A stretch of 64,000 nucleotides of DNA, taken from positions 35,870-99,869 of the forward strand of contig JAAEZH010000018.1 in assembly GCA_018222965.1 (NCBI GenBank). Direction: 5' to 3'. The stretch is from Bacteroidota bacterium. GTDB taxonomy: Bacteria; Bacteroidota; Bacteroidia; Chitinophagales; Saprospiraceae. Shown one piece after another: positions 26,810 to 35,628 of the stretch (position 1 is its first letter; each line of letters opens with the position of its first letter). The notes under the pieces were generated by a model. The model was not told the origin of the DNA. It saw only the letters and a list, made by a program, of their open reading frames with translations, and ran no database searches. The translations under genes were made by a program, and so were the position numbers.

Positions 26810-28111
26810 ATGGCAACTTACGAGAGTGTATTACTAATAGCGATTCCCTTTTTTGTCCTGTTGATTGGGATTGAAGCTTTTGCCGCCTGGAGAATGGGCC
26901 GAAAAGTAAACCGGGCCGCAGACGTAATTTCCAGCTTGAGCTCCGGAGTAACCAATATTGTTAAAGATGTATTAGGGCTTGGGATTGTAATTGTTAGTTA
27001 TGCCTGGTTGGTGGATCATCTGGCTATTTACGAGATAAAAGCTTCCTGGCTGGTGTACTTCATAGCATTTATTGTGATTGATTTTGCCGGTTATTGGATG
27101 CACCGGATCAGCCATGAAATCAATTTATTCTGGAATCGGCACATCATCCATCACAGCTCCGAAGAATTTAATCTGTCCTGTGCTTTGCGCCAAAGCATTT
27201 CAGAAGTCTTTTCCTTCATTGCCATCTTCATGGTTCCTGCAGCCTTATTAGGCGTACCGGCCAAAGTCATTACCATCATTGCACCACTGCATCTTTTTGC
27301 CCAGTTTTGGTATCATACCCGTCTGATTGGCAAAATGGGTTTTTTGGAGACCTTTTTGGTAACTCCTTCTCACCACAGAGTTCATCACGCCATGAATCCC
27401 GAATACCTGGATAAGAACTACGGACAGATTTTCATATTATGGGATAAGTGGTTTGGTACTTTTCAGAAGGAATTGCCGGATGTTGCGCCTGTTTACGGAG
27501 TCAAGCGTCCGGTAAAAACCTGGAATCCGATCCTTATTAACTTTCAGCACTTCTGGATGTTGCTGACCGATGCCTTTCGCGCCCGGTCCTTTTGGGACAA
27601 ATTGCGTATTTGGTTTATGCCTACCGGTTGGCGACCCAAGGATGTAGCGGAAAAGTATCCGGTTAAAATCGTTGAGGATTTTGGTCACTTTGAAAAGTTT
27701 GATTCTAAACCGGGGAAGGGGATTTTGATTTGGGCCTGGGTTCAGTTGCTGTTTACCCTCGGCCTGATGTTGTACCTGTTTGCACAGTTTGCCGAGATCG
27801 GATTTCCCGGTGTACTGATCTACGGGGCATTTCTGTTTACGGGTGTTTTTGCCTATACCAGCTTACTGGACCGGGCATCCTACGCCCCTATAGCCGAGCT
27901 GGTCAGAGCTGCTTTTGGTCTGGGGATTATCTATTCACTGGACGGCAGTTGGTATGGGATTGATTTGTTTATTCCCTACAGTACATACATCATTGCTGCC
28001 TTTTTGATCTTGTCTGTATTTGCGGCTGTAATACTGCCAAAACAAAGTGCGCGCTTTACTGGCAGTGCCCTAAAAATGAATCCTTCTTCCAAAAGAGAAC
28101 AAGTGAAATAG
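26810..28111 (+). CDS. Sterol desaturase/fatty acid hydroxylase family membrane enzyme
   Basis: A 433-residue polytopic protein of the FA_hydroxylase family (PF04116). The di-iron histidine clusters are visible in order: HRISHE (about residue 100), HHSSEEFNLS (about 115) and HRVHHA (about 190), embedded among membrane helices. The extra C-terminal helices make it resemble alkylglycerol monooxygenase (TMEM195) more than a plain C-4 sterol oxidase. The substrate cannot be deduced; ether lipids, sterols or carotenoids are possible. It is transcribed alone and is divergent from the BNR gene. Confidence 0.85.
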   Translation: MATYESVLLIAIPFFVLLIGIEAFAAWRMGRKVNRAADVISSLSSGVTNIVKDVLGLGIVIVSYAWLVDHLAIYEIKASWLVYFIAFIVIDFAGYWMHRISHEINLFWNRHIIHHSSEEFNLSCALRQSISEVFSFIAIFMVPAALLGVPAKVITIIAPLHLFAQFWYHTRLIGKMGFLETFLVTPSHHRVHHAMNPEYLDKNYGQIFILWDKWFGTFQKELPDVAPVYGVKRPVKTWNPILINFQHFWMLLTDAFRARSFWDKLRIWFMPTGWRPKDVAEKYPVKIVEDFGHFEKFDSKPGKGILIWAWVQLLFTLGLMLYLFAQFAEIGFPGVLIYGAFLFTGVFAYTSLLDRASYAPIAELVRAAFGLGIIYSLDGSWYGIDLFIPYSTYIIAAFLILSVFAAVILPKQSARFTGSALKMNPSSKREQVK

Positions 28112-28124
28112 CGGGCATAAAAAA

Positions 28125-28149
28125 ACCGGATTCTTGGGGAGAATCCGGT
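28125..28149 (-). terminator. Terminator for the minus-strand DUF4252 operon
   Basis: ACCGGATTC pairs with GAATCCGGT around a 7-nt loop. Read on the minus strand it is followed by a run of seven T, so it fits the end of the operon whose last stop is at 28287. It may also slow plus-strand transcripts. Confidence 0.65.
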
Positions 28150-28243
28150 CAGTCGGGTGTCCTTATTTTTAAGGACTACATTCTGTACCGCAGCTTGCTT
28201 TTACGTCAGAATGCTATGCAATTTTGGGTTTAATGTGTTTTAT

Positions 28244-28255
28244 ACGTATAAAACG
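28244..28255. repeat. ACGTATAAAACG element downstream of a minus-strand gene
   Basis: ACGTATAAAACG occurs here and twice at 55506-55526. Both loci lie immediately 3' of a minus-strand stop codon. Further ATTAAACG/GTTAAAC words follow, up to 28280. Confidence 0.5.
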
Positions 28256-28286
28256 TGTTAAACTTGTCAAACGAATTAAACGCTTC

Positions 28287-28847
28287 TCAAGCTCTTGGGA
28301 AGATTACCTCATCGTCTTCTACTTCCACCTCCTCAACCTCTTGCAGCTCATCGTTTAGAGCGGAATTGACCAGCTCGACAATGTCCTGAAGTTTAAGTTT
28401 GGTTTTCATGGAGAGCATGACAAATCCGTCTTCGCTGTCAACCAGGATTAAAAGGCCTTTGAGCATTTCTTTTTTTTCGCGCATCATAATGTGCACATTT
28501 TGCCCCTGGCTTTTTACGGTTAGCAGTGATTCGTAATTGTCCTTCTTTTTCAGGTCAGCTACCAGTCCGGTAATATGAGACTCAGGGAGAGCAATGCCAT
28601 TTTCAGCGACCAACAGGCGCATTTTTTTGATCTTCTTTACCAGGCCAATAGCTTCTTTTTCCACTGGATCATCCATGTGTTTTTTGGCGATACCGGATCC
28701 AAACTTGATCAGCCAGCCCGGCAACTTGATATTGCGAACGTTTTCGATCTTTTTGTGATGCCGGTAAAATTTATTTACAACCGGAGACTGTGCAGAAACA
28801 AAAACAGGGGTTATTGCGAATAGTAGAAAAAGGATTGCGTATCTCAT
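28287..28847 (-). CDS. DUF4252 exported protein, copy 2
   Basis: A 186-residue protein with a signal peptide (MRYAILFLLFAITPVFVSAQ) and a DUF4252 domain whose core includes LIKFGSGIAKKHM, IKKMRLLVAENG and VHIMMREKKEMLKGLLILVDSEDGFVMLSMK. The C-terminus is very acidic (EVEEVEVEDDEVIF). Function is unknown. The family is typically encoded behind ECF sigma factors in Bacteroidetes, as here. It is a diverged paralogue of the upstream gene at 28917. Confidence 0.8.
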   Translation of the reverse strand: MRYAILFLLFAITPVFVSAQSPVVNKFYRHHKKIENVRNIKLPGWLIKFGSGIAKKHMDDPVEKEAIGLVKKIKKMRLLVAENGIALPESHITGLVADLKKKDNYESLLTVKSQGQNVHIMMREKKEMLKGLLILVDSEDGFVMLSMKTKLKLQDIVELVNSALNDELQEVEEVEVEDDEVIFPRA

Positions 28848-28916
28848 AAGGGTGCTCTTTTAAAACAGAGGTTGAAAAGTGGGGGGTGGGGTAAACCCGC
28901 CCCCGATTACAGTGTG

Positions 28917-29453
28917 TTACTTCTCTTTGCTTTGACCTTCGTCGTTTCCGTCGTCGTCAAAGGCTTCGGCGAGTTTTCCGATCTTGCTAAGGTCAATCTG
29001 ACCTACAAAGCTCATCAGTACAAACTCTTCCGTGCCGCCAACCAACAACAGCAGTTCATTGATCATATCACCGCTGTCTTTAACGAGAAACTGCACGTTT
29101 TCTCCATCTGCAGAACGTACTTGCATGAGTAGTTCATAATCTTTCGTTTGGATGGTGTTTATCGCTTCGTCGAAAAGACCTTCAACATTCTCTTCTGCTA
29201 CCAGGATGCGAAGTCCTTCGAGGTCTTTAACTACTTCTTTCAGCGCAGCTACCTCCTGATCTTCCAGATCGAGTTCCATCTTACCAAACATGTCAAACAT
29301 TTTACCGCTGATGTATACAACAGTGAAGCGTTCGTCTTCAACATATTTGTTGAAATATTTGGAGATAGCGTCTACGCCCTGTGCCTGGGCTTGTACTACA
29401 TTGAATGCAGTTAAAGAAAAGAACAGTGCGAAAATAACAGCCAGATTTTTCAT
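28917..29453 (-). CDS. DUF4252 exported protein, copy 1
   Basis: A 178-residue protein with a signal peptide (MKNLAVIFALFFSLTAFNVVQAQA). The DUF4252 domain contains MFDMFGKMELDLED, LEGLRILVAEENVEG and QFLVKDSGDMINELLLLVGG. The acidic C-terminus ends DDDGNDEGQSKEK. The two copies share the layout basic core / LRILVAE / LLLVG.EEFVLMS. It lies in the ECF sigma operon. Its function is unknown; it is probably periplasmic. Confidence 0.8.
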   Translation of the reverse strand: MKNLAVIFALFFSLTAFNVVQAQAQGVDAISKYFNKYVEDERFTVVYISGKMFDMFGKMELDLEDQEVAALKEVVKDLEGLRILVAEENVEGLFDEAINTIQTKDYELLMQVRSADGENVQFLVKDSGDMINELLLLVGGTEEFVLMSFVGQIDLSKIGKLAEAFDDDGNDEGQSKEK

Positions 29454-29514
29454 GATGCCAACATTTAAATTTTAATAATTAGTTTCTATTAGGGTGATTT
29501 CTCTCAAATTATCC

Positions 29515-30006
29515 TTACTTGATCGGATCATTCATCCGATCAACGTGATTGATCTCTTTTTTTACCTTCTTCTTGCCGCTGTTGAGAGCATCCGAAAGGA
29601 TCTTCATGGCAGCGAGGGTTTCTTCGAGTGATTCTTCTTCAGATACTTCATAAGCCGACCAGTCAATGGCCTGTGGATCAGATGATTGTTGCGTATCGGG
29701 AATCAAAAACCAGAGGCTAAGCAGCAGTACTACTGCAGCCGCAACTCGAAGGAATTGCATGCGCATGGACACCACTTTTGCTTTCGGTTTTTCTTCTTGC
29801 AGTTGCTTTAGTAAGCGACTTTCGAAGTCTGCAGAAAGAGCATCCTGCTGCATTTGCTTCAAGCCGCTAAACAAGTGTTGATGAACACTGAGCTCCGGAG
29901 CAACCTCCTTTCCGCTGAAGTAGTTTTTCAGCTGACGCTCTTCCTCCAGAGACGTTTCTCCCAGGTAGTAGCGGTCTATTAGTGATTGAATTTCTTGCGT
30001 TTGCAT
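29515..30006 (-). CDS. Anti-sigma-factor-like membrane protein
   Basis: A 163-residue protein. The N-terminal cytoplasmic part contains IDRYYLGETSLEEERQLKNYF, the short helical motif common at the start of Bacteroidetes anti-sigma proteins. One membrane helix lies at about residue 87-103 (RVAAAVVLLLSLWFLIP), and the rest is acidic and periplasmic. The gene begins 10 bp after the ECF sigma stop. An anti-sigma role follows from topology and position; no zinc ZAS motif is visible. Confidence 0.65.
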   Translation of the reverse strand: MQTQEIQSLIDRYYLGETSLEEERQLKNYFSGKEVAPELSVHQHLFSGLKQMQQDALSADFESRLLKQLQEEKPKAKVVSMRMQFLRVAAAVVLLLSLWFLIPDTQQSSDPQAIDWSAYEVSEEESLEETLAAMKILSDALNSGKKKVKKEINHVDRMNDPIK

Positions 30007-30016
30007 AATTCTAGTT

Positions 30017-30526
30017 TTAAGGGTGCGCTAATTGCGCCTCTTCAATCCAGTTTCGCATACTTTGGCGTGCCCGGTACAGATAAACTTTTACCTGAGACAT
30101 CGGGATTTCCAGTGTATCTGCAATTTCCTGATAGGTGTATTCTTCAATGTCTCGAAGATGCATTACCAGTCGTTGCTTTTCGGGAAGCCGTTTCATAATT
30201 TGTTGAATATGCCCCATGGTATCGCTGCTTTCAGTCAACTCATGCGGACTTGCATTTTCAGCTTCTACCGACCAGCTTTCTTCAATAGGGCTGGATGGTG
30301 CGGGGCGACTTCTTAATTTGTCAATTGCCAGATTCTTGGTAACTCTGACGGTCCATGCTTCCAGGTTTTCAATCTGCAGCAGGCTTTCCCGCCGATTCCA
30401 GAGTTTGATAAAGACTTCCTGTACTACATCCTCCGCCTCCGGTACATTCCGGAGCACTTGATTGGCTGTTCGGAACAACCGATCTTTTATTGGGAGGATC
30501 TTAAGTTGGAACTCTCTTATCTGCAT
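30017..30526 (-). CDS. ECF-family RNA polymerase sigma factor
   Basis: A 169-residue sigma-70 family protein of ECF type. Region 2 contains VPEAEDVVQEVFIKLWNRRES and AWTVRVTKNLAIDKLRSR. Region 4 contains MKRLPEKQRLVMHLRDIEEYTYQEIADTLEIP followed by VKVYLYRARQSM. It heads a four-gene minus-strand operon with the anti-sigma-like protein and two DUF4252 proteins, which are its likely regulon. The inducing signal is unknown. Confidence 0.92.
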   Translation of the reverse strand: MQIREFQLKILPIKDRLFRTANQVLRNVPEAEDVVQEVFIKLWNRRESLLQIENLEAWTVRVTKNLAIDKLRSRPAPSSPIEESWSVEAENASPHELTESSDTMGHIQQIMKRLPEKQRLVMHLRDIEEYTYQEIADTLEIPMSQVKVYLYRARQSMRNWIEEAQLAHP

Positions 30527-30620
30527 GACACCACCTTGACGGGAGAAGAATGAAGAATGTTACAGAAGGTCTGAATTTTTTTTAATTTTTTTTTAACCCT
30601 TTCGGGAATGAAGTTTTTTA

Positions 30621-30637
30621 GCCTTTCGGCGAAAGCC
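30621..30637. repeat. GCCTTTCGGCGAAAGCC palindromic motif
   Basis: The CTTTCG/CGAAAG halves make a near-perfect palindrome around one base. It contains the 13-mer GCCTTTCGGCGAA found five times in the window. It lies in the divergent region between the ECF sigma gene and lptF/G. Confidence 0.6.
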
Positions 30638-30669
30638 TGAATCTTATTAGGAACGGGCCACTAAATCCC

Positions 30670-30677
30670 TATCTTTG
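30670..30677 (+). promoter_or_regulatory. Bacteroidetes -7 element TATCTTTG
   Basis: It matches TAnnTTTG and predicts a transcript start near 30684, about 50 nt before the preferred ATG of the LptF/G gene. Confidence 0.45.
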
Positions 30678-30734
30678 CCGTTACTATAGAGCGGCATTTT
30701 GGGTCCACCAGCGGCAATGCCAAAGAATCGTTTT

Positions 30735-32336
30735 ATGAATTTGAAGAAGCTCGACCGACTGTTGGTCACTAGTTTTATTCCTCCCTTTGTGGCTACCTTC
30801 TTCATCGCCCTCTTTGTGTTGGTGATGCAGACGCTGTGGTTGTATATCGATGAGATTGCCGGAAAGGGGGTAGGCTTTTTCATTATGGTGGAGCTGTTGG
30901 GGTATATGTCGGTATCGATGATTCCCCTGGCACTGCCGATAGCCGTTTTGATCTCATCCGTCATGGTGATGGGAAATCTGGCGGAGAACTACGAACTTTC
31001 CAGTTTTAAATCGGCCGGCATCTCCCTGGAACGGGTTATGCGGCCCATGCTCGGAGTCGTCTTTGTGATCACCATTTTCTCCTTCTTTTGTTCCAATAAC
31101 TTTATTCCGGTTTCCAATCTCAAATTTCGAAGCCGCTTGTATGATATCCGGAAACAGAAACCCACCTTAAACATGGGAGAGGGGATCTTCAACGATGATT
31201 TTAAAGGCTATGCTATCCGGATTGGGAAAAAATCGCCGGATAATCGTACCATTTATGATGTATTGATTGTAGATTATTCTGAATCTTCCAGTGGCCGACT
31301 GGCTGAAATTGCCGCCGATAGCGGCGAGATGTTTATTACAGAGGATGAGCGCTTCTTTATCATGCAACTCTATGAAGGGAATCAATACCAGGAGGGGGCT
31401 GCTACTTCCGGCAGCGATGCCAAAACGCCCTTTGTTCGTACCCGCTTCAGGGAGTGGCGAAAGGTTTTTGATCTAAAAGAATTTGAATTGAGTCGTACCG
31501 ATGAGGATTTGTTTAAATCTCATCAAACCATGCTTACGGTTAGCCAGTTAAAAACAGCGATTGATTCGATTGATATTTCCGTGGCCTCCCGAATCGATAA
31601 TATGGAGACCAACTTTCGAAAGGAGTTTCATCCCTTGCGAGAAGAGGATCGCCTAAACCGAATGGTCGAAGACAGTATAAAGACCGATAAGGAAGAACCG
31701 ACGACTTCGTCCAGTGGATCGACCGGGGCTAAGGGGATTCCATCGTCTCAACAACAGCCGTTGGGCAATCGGAAAGGAAATCCCTTGCCTCAATCCAATC
31801 TGGAGAACCTGGATACCCTGCAGGGACTTATCGAAACCTTCCCGGTTTTCAAGTGGAATCAGATTTACAATAAGGCAAAAGGATCTGCCGGCCAGGTGTC
31901 TGCACAAGCCGAATCAGCTATACGAAGTATTTTGCGCAAGCAGGAGTCCCGGGTAGACCACGTATTCGAAATGCACTCCAAATTCAGTATGGCTGTTGCA
32001 TGTATACTGTTCTTGTTTATTGGGGCACCCATGGGAGCCATTGTACGCAAAGGCGGTTTTGGATACCCCTTGCTGATTGCAATCATATTCTTTATGATGT
32101 ATATGATCCTGACTATTTTTAGCAAGAACATTGCCGAACGATTTGTCATTGATCCGGCTGTAGCTGCCTGGTTGCCTTGCATTATTATGTTTCCATTTGG
32201 ATTTTTGCTGACCTATCAGGCGATGAATGACTATAAGAATGTAATCTCCTCCCGGATCACCAAACCTATCATGAACCTGATCTATCGACTGATTCCAAAA
32301 AAGGAGGAGGTAGAACCGAATAACGTGACTTCATGA
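30735..32336 (+). CDS. LptF/LptG-family lipopolysaccharide export permease
   Basis: A YjgP/YjgQ family (PF03739) inner-membrane permease of 533 residues from the ATG at 30735 (MNLKKLDRLLVTSFIPPF), the usual family N-terminus. Earlier in-frame starts exist at 30699 and 30717. Three N-terminal helices (VATFFIALFVLVMQTLW and others), a long periplasmic beta-jellyroll with a Ser/Gly/Gln-rich insert near residue 330-360, and three C-terminal helices are visible. With LptB it extracts LPS from the inner membrane. Whether this is LptF or LptG cannot be decided from one gene. It overlaps the PAP2 gene by 4 bp. Confidence 0.88.
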   Translation: MNLKKLDRLLVTSFIPPFVATFFIALFVLVMQTLWLYIDEIAGKGVGFFIMVELLGYMSVSMIPLALPIAVLISSVMVMGNLAENYELSSFKSAGISLERVMRPMLGVVFVITIFSFFCSNNFIPVSNLKFRSRLYDIRKQKPTLNMGEGIFNDDFKGYAIRIGKKSPDNRTIYDVLIVDYSESSSGRLAEIAADSGEMFITEDERFFIMQLYEGNQYQEGAATSGSDAKTPFVRTRFREWRKVFDLKEFELSRTDEDLFKSHQTMLTVSQLKTAIDSIDISVASRIDNMETNFRKEFHPLREEDRLNRMVEDSIKTDKEEPTTSSSGSTGAKGIPSSQQQPLGNRKGNPLPQSNLENLDTLQGLIETFPVFKWNQIYNKAKGSAGQVSAQAESAIRSILRKQESRVDHVFEMHSKFSMAVACILFLFIGAPMGAIVRKGGFGYPLLIAIIFFMMYMILTIFSKNIAERFVIDPAVAAWLPCIIMFPFGFLLTYQAMNDYKNVISSRITKPIMNLIYRLIPKKEEVEPNNVTS

Positions 32337-33037
32337 AGAAATTCCTGAACGATAATATCTTGTACTTTATCTGCTTTAGTGTTTACGCATTGCTGGGAGC
32401 AATCCTGTTGTTTAATATTGAGCAGGGAGATCTGATATTTTACGCCAGCGACAATCGGACTATGTTTGCCAATACCTTCTTTATATATGGTACAAGACTG
32501 GGAGAGGTCGCTATGTATATATTATTGGTGTGTCTGTTTATGTTTTTCCAGGTTCGCCTGGCCGTTGCGGTTGGAGCTACCGGCATACTTACGATGATCG
32601 TTAGTTTTGTCAGCAAAGCCTTTTTTATGCATGACCGTCCGGCGGCATTCCTGCGGAAGCACGACCTTTTTGATCGCATCAATATTATTGACGGGGTCGA
32701 CCTTCACAGCGGTGCCACCAGTTTCCCTTCCGGGCACACGATGTCGGCTTTCGCCTTGTTTAGTTTACTGGCTTTTTTCCTGCCCAGGAATCGCAAATTT
32801 TTTGGAGTGCTTTTATTTTTTGTGGCGGTAGTTGTTGCGCTTTCGCGAATATATTTGGTTCAGCACTTTTTGAAAGATATTTATCTCGGTGCCTGGATGG
32901 GGCTCTTGCTGGCCATCTTAATGTATTATGTATTTGATCGTTACCTGCCTACAGGCCAAAAGCATTGGCTAAATCGCCCTTTGTTTCCCTATAAGGTATG
33001 GATTCAAAATATTCGGCAGAAAAGGCCATCCGCATGA
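32333..33037 (+). CDS. PAP2-family membrane phosphatase
   Basis: A 234-residue polytopic protein with the three PAP2 signature motifs: KAFFMHDRPAAF (C1), SFPSGHTMSAFAL (C2) and SRIYLVQHFLKDIYLG (C3). The catalytic histidines are in PSGH and SRIYLVQH. Likely substrates are undecaprenyl pyrophosphate, phosphatidate or lipid A phosphates; proximity to an Lpt permease favours an envelope lipid. It overlaps the genes on both sides by 4 bp (ATGA). Confidence 0.88.
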   Translation: MKKFLNDNILYFICFSVYALLGAILLFNIEQGDLIFYASDNRTMFANTFFIYGTRLGEVAMYILLVCLFMFFQVRLAVAVGATGILTMIVSFVSKAFFMHDRPAAFLRKHDLFDRINIIDGVDLHSGATSFPSGHTMSAFALFSLLAFFLPRNRKFFGVLLFFVAVVVALSRIYLVQHFLKDIYLGAWMGLLLAILMYYVFDRYLPTGQKHWLNRPLFPYKVWIQNIRQKRPSA

Positions 33038-34947
33038 GATGGTTGCTCCTTTGTTTCTTACTGTCAGGCACTCTGAATAGTCTGGCAGGCCATTCGACGA
33101 AAGTCAAAATCAGCGATTCTCCAAAATCTCTAAAGGATACCCTGCCTGCTTCCATTACAGATTCTGTTTTTACCCTGATTGAAATTGAAGTTGGTTCCAA
33201 AACAGCATTAATGCCCTATATAGAAGGCTGGATAGCTGAAGAAACAGAGGTAGCCGCTTTTCGGGGGAGACGATTGTCTGAAACTTTACAGCGATCTGGT
33301 TTGCTGGTCAGGGCCTATTCCCCCGGCGGATTGGCAACTCCTTCCAGTCGGGGAGGGGCGAGCAGGCATACGGCCCTGTTATGGAATGGGGTAAACCTGC
33401 AAAGTCCGCTGAATGGTACCATTGATCTAAGCTTGTTTCCCATGGAGTTTATTGATTTCCTGTCGTATCACGATAATGGAATCAGCAGCCTGAGAGGTTC
33501 CGGAAGCTTTGGTGGTAGTATAAACCTCGGTAGTACGCCTTCCTTTCAGACAGGTTGGTCTGCCGCCCTGGGATTAAGTGTAGGCAGTTTTGGTTTTTTT
33601 CGGCCTTTCGGCGAAATTGGCTACGGGAGCAACCGCTATCAGGCAAGCGGGAAAGCTATGTGGAGCCAAAGCCGCAATGATTTTAAAACAGAAAATGGCG
33701 AACGCCGGGAGAATGCTGCAAGACAGGAATACCTTTTAAGCCATGAACAAAGGTTTGTGATCAATGCCCGGAATCAATTGAAAAGCTGGGTGTGGTGGCA
33801 ACAGGCAGACAGGGAGATTCCTCCCAGCAGTATTAGTGCAAGCCGCAATGAGTATCAAAAAGACAGCATTTTACGCCTGGGGCTGGAGTGGATGAATACC
33901 GGCGAAAACAGGGTGGATAAGCTTCGCTTTTTTCGGTTGGAAGAAAAAACAGATTATGGCAGCGATGTAACTCCGGCCAGCCTCAATGAAGGGGTCAGTT
34001 GGGTGGCAAATTATCAGTCAGAGCATTATTTTGGATTGAGAAGCAAATGGGTAGGCGGACTGAATTTTAGGGAAAACAGGGTGCTGGGAGATGCTATTGG
34101 AAGAAAGTCCCAGACGCTGGCCGATGTATGGTTTGCTATGGATCATTGGCTCTCGTCGCTATGGAATCTGGATGTAGGTATGCGGTTGCCTTCTGCCGAC
34201 TGGCAATTTTATGTACCTGCAGGACATTTGGGCATTGGTTACCAGCCATCGAAATCCTGCCTGGTAAAGATCGGTGCGGCTTACAATTTTACCCTGCCCA
34301 GTTTGAACGACCTGTATTGGTCGGATAATTTTGCCCGGGGAAATGAAAATCTCCTGCCTGAGCGAAGTATCGATCTGGAGCTGGGACTCGTGTATAAAAG
34401 GCAGCTTTTTCAGTTAAAGCCCCGCTTGTATTTTCGCCATGTATATGATTGGATACAATGGTTTCCACAGGGAGCGGGTGGTGTCTGGAGTCCGGATAAT
34501 CTTCAGTCCGTTCGGTCTGTTGGAGGAGACTTGCCATTGGAATGGGAGAGAAGCTGGTCGAATGCGATCAGGACCACAACAGTCTTATTCTTAAATTTCA
34601 ACTATACGAGAGAGCTGGGTAATGAATTGAGGCACATTGCCCAGCTGCCTGCTTTCCGATTTAATTTTTTGATGCGGTTGGATTATAAAAAATGGTCACT
34701 GGAATATTCAGATCAATTGATTGGTAATCGATACAGTACCCCCAATGCCAGTGCCAATGACCTCCTGCCTTCTCAGTATCTGGCCAGCCTGGAACTAAGC
34801 CTAAATACCAAATCTTTTGAATGCTATTTCCGGCTTGAGAATATTTGGAATACAGCTGTAGAATTATATCCCTATTATCCCATTCCCGGAATTCACTGGA
34901 GAGCAGGAGCGGTTTATCGGCTAGGCAAAGAAAATAGTAGAATGTAA
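33034..34947 (+). CDS. TonB-dependent outer-membrane receptor, possibly for cobalamin
   Basis: A 637-residue receptor. The ATG at 33034 gives a clean signal peptide (MRWLLLCFLLSGTLNSLAG) and a 4 bp overlap with the PAP2 gene; a frame extension to 32998 lacks this. The plug domain has LVRAYSPGGLATPSSRGGAS and LLWNGVNLQSPLNGTIDLS, then SLRGSGSFGGSINLGS. The rest is beta-barrel, ending in an aromatic-rich strand. The plug resembles Bacteroidetes BtuB-like receptors, and the next gene is a riboswitch-controlled BtuG-like lipoprotein, so cobalamin is the best guess. It is itself upstream of the riboswitch and not obviously controlled by it. Confidence 0.75.
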   Translation: MRWLLLCFLLSGTLNSLAGHSTKVKISDSPKSLKDTLPASITDSVFTLIEIEVGSKTALMPYIEGWIAEETEVAAFRGRRLSETLQRSGLLVRAYSPGGLATPSSRGGASRHTALLWNGVNLQSPLNGTIDLSLFPMEFIDFLSYHDNGISSLRGSGSFGGSINLGSTPSFQTGWSAALGLSVGSFGFFRPFGEIGYGSNRYQASGKAMWSQSRNDFKTENGERRENAARQEYLLSHEQRFVINARNQLKSWVWWQQADREIPPSSISASRNEYQKDSILRLGLEWMNTGENRVDKLRFFRLEEKTDYGSDVTPASLNEGVSWVANYQSEHYFGLRSKWVGGLNFRENRVLGDAIGRKSQTLADVWFAMDHWLSSLWNLDVGMRLPSADWQFYVPAGHLGIGYQPSKSCLVKIGAAYNFTLPSLNDLYWSDNFARGNENLLPERSIDLELGLVYKRQLFQLKPRLYFRHVYDWIQWFPQGAGGVWSPDNLQSVRSVGGDLPLEWERSWSNAIRTTTVLFLNFNYTRELGNELRHIAQLPAFRFNFLMRLDYKKWSLEYSDQLIGNRYSTPNASANDLLPSQYLASLELSLNTKSFECYFRLENIWNTAVELYPYYPIPGIHWRAGAVYRLGKENSRM

Positions 34948-34984
34948 AATTTTTAATTCTTAGGTGTACCAGCACCCAATCTTA

Positions 34985-35190
34985 GGGTCAAAACAGGAAC
35001 TACGAATTGGTGTCGCTCCGCTGGAGCTTACCATCAAAATTGCAAAAAATGCTACAGAGGTTTGACTCCTCCGGAGCCATTAACCGCATTTACAGGAAGC
35101 CTCCAGAGGAGGCACACCTTTGTAACAAAAAATATCGGATTCACTTTAAGCGCCGTAGGTGCGGCACCTGGTTTTGTCCCTAAGTTTTGT
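34985..35190. repeat. Cluster of short GC-rich palindromes
   Basis: Four small inverted repeats are spaced through an otherwise AT-rich gap: GCTCCGCTGGAGC near 35014, CTCCGGAG near 35071, GCCTCCAGAGGAGGC near 35099 and GCGCCGTAGGTGCG near 35150. They resemble REP-like sequences that occur between genes in Bacteroidetes. No open frame is supported. Confidence 0.5.
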
Positions 35191-35256
35191 GACATTACAC
35201 TTTTAATTATCCACATTCCTGTAAATTCGCATTAAACGATTTACTACCTTTACATC

Positions 35257-35446
35257 GGTTTTGGTTTCCCTTCGGGGAATTAATAGGGAATCAGGTGAAA
35301 ATCCCGAACTGTTCCCGCAGCTGTAAGGCAATACTATTTCTACCTGTAAACCACTGTTTTCCGATGGAAGATGGGAAGGGGGTAGAAACAGCCGAGTCAG
35401 AAGACCTGCCAGAGCTGATTTCGCGGAAGCGGAATCTACCAGAATC
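35257..35446 (+). promoter_or_regulatory. Cobalamin (B12) riboswitch
   Basis: The core is unmistakable: AGGGAATCAGGTGAAAATCC, then GAACTGTTCCCGCAGCTGTA, and the B12 box GCCGAGTCAGAAGACCTGCC at 35391-35410. A 9 bp closing stem P1 pairs GGTTTTGGT (35257-35265) with ACCAGAATC (35438-35446). A near-consensus -7 element, TACCTTTA, lies at 35245-35252. A hairpin CGGATGA/TCATCCG at 35482-35501, with T-rich sequence after it, may be the expression platform. It lies about 180 nt upstream of the BtuG-like gene, which it should repress when cobalamin is abundant. Confidence 0.95.
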
Positions 35447-35628
35447 TTCGGGTAAAAGATTTGGGTAAAGACTTCTGGCAACGGATGAATCTACTCATCC
35501 GCAGTTTGTCCTTTCCCTCGTTTTTATTCCTTTTTTCTGGCTGGATCTTCCACGGGTAAACTTATTGATTTTACATTTAATCAATTGTTTTACAGTGGTT
35601 TATTTTTAATCAATTAAAGTAAAGGTTT

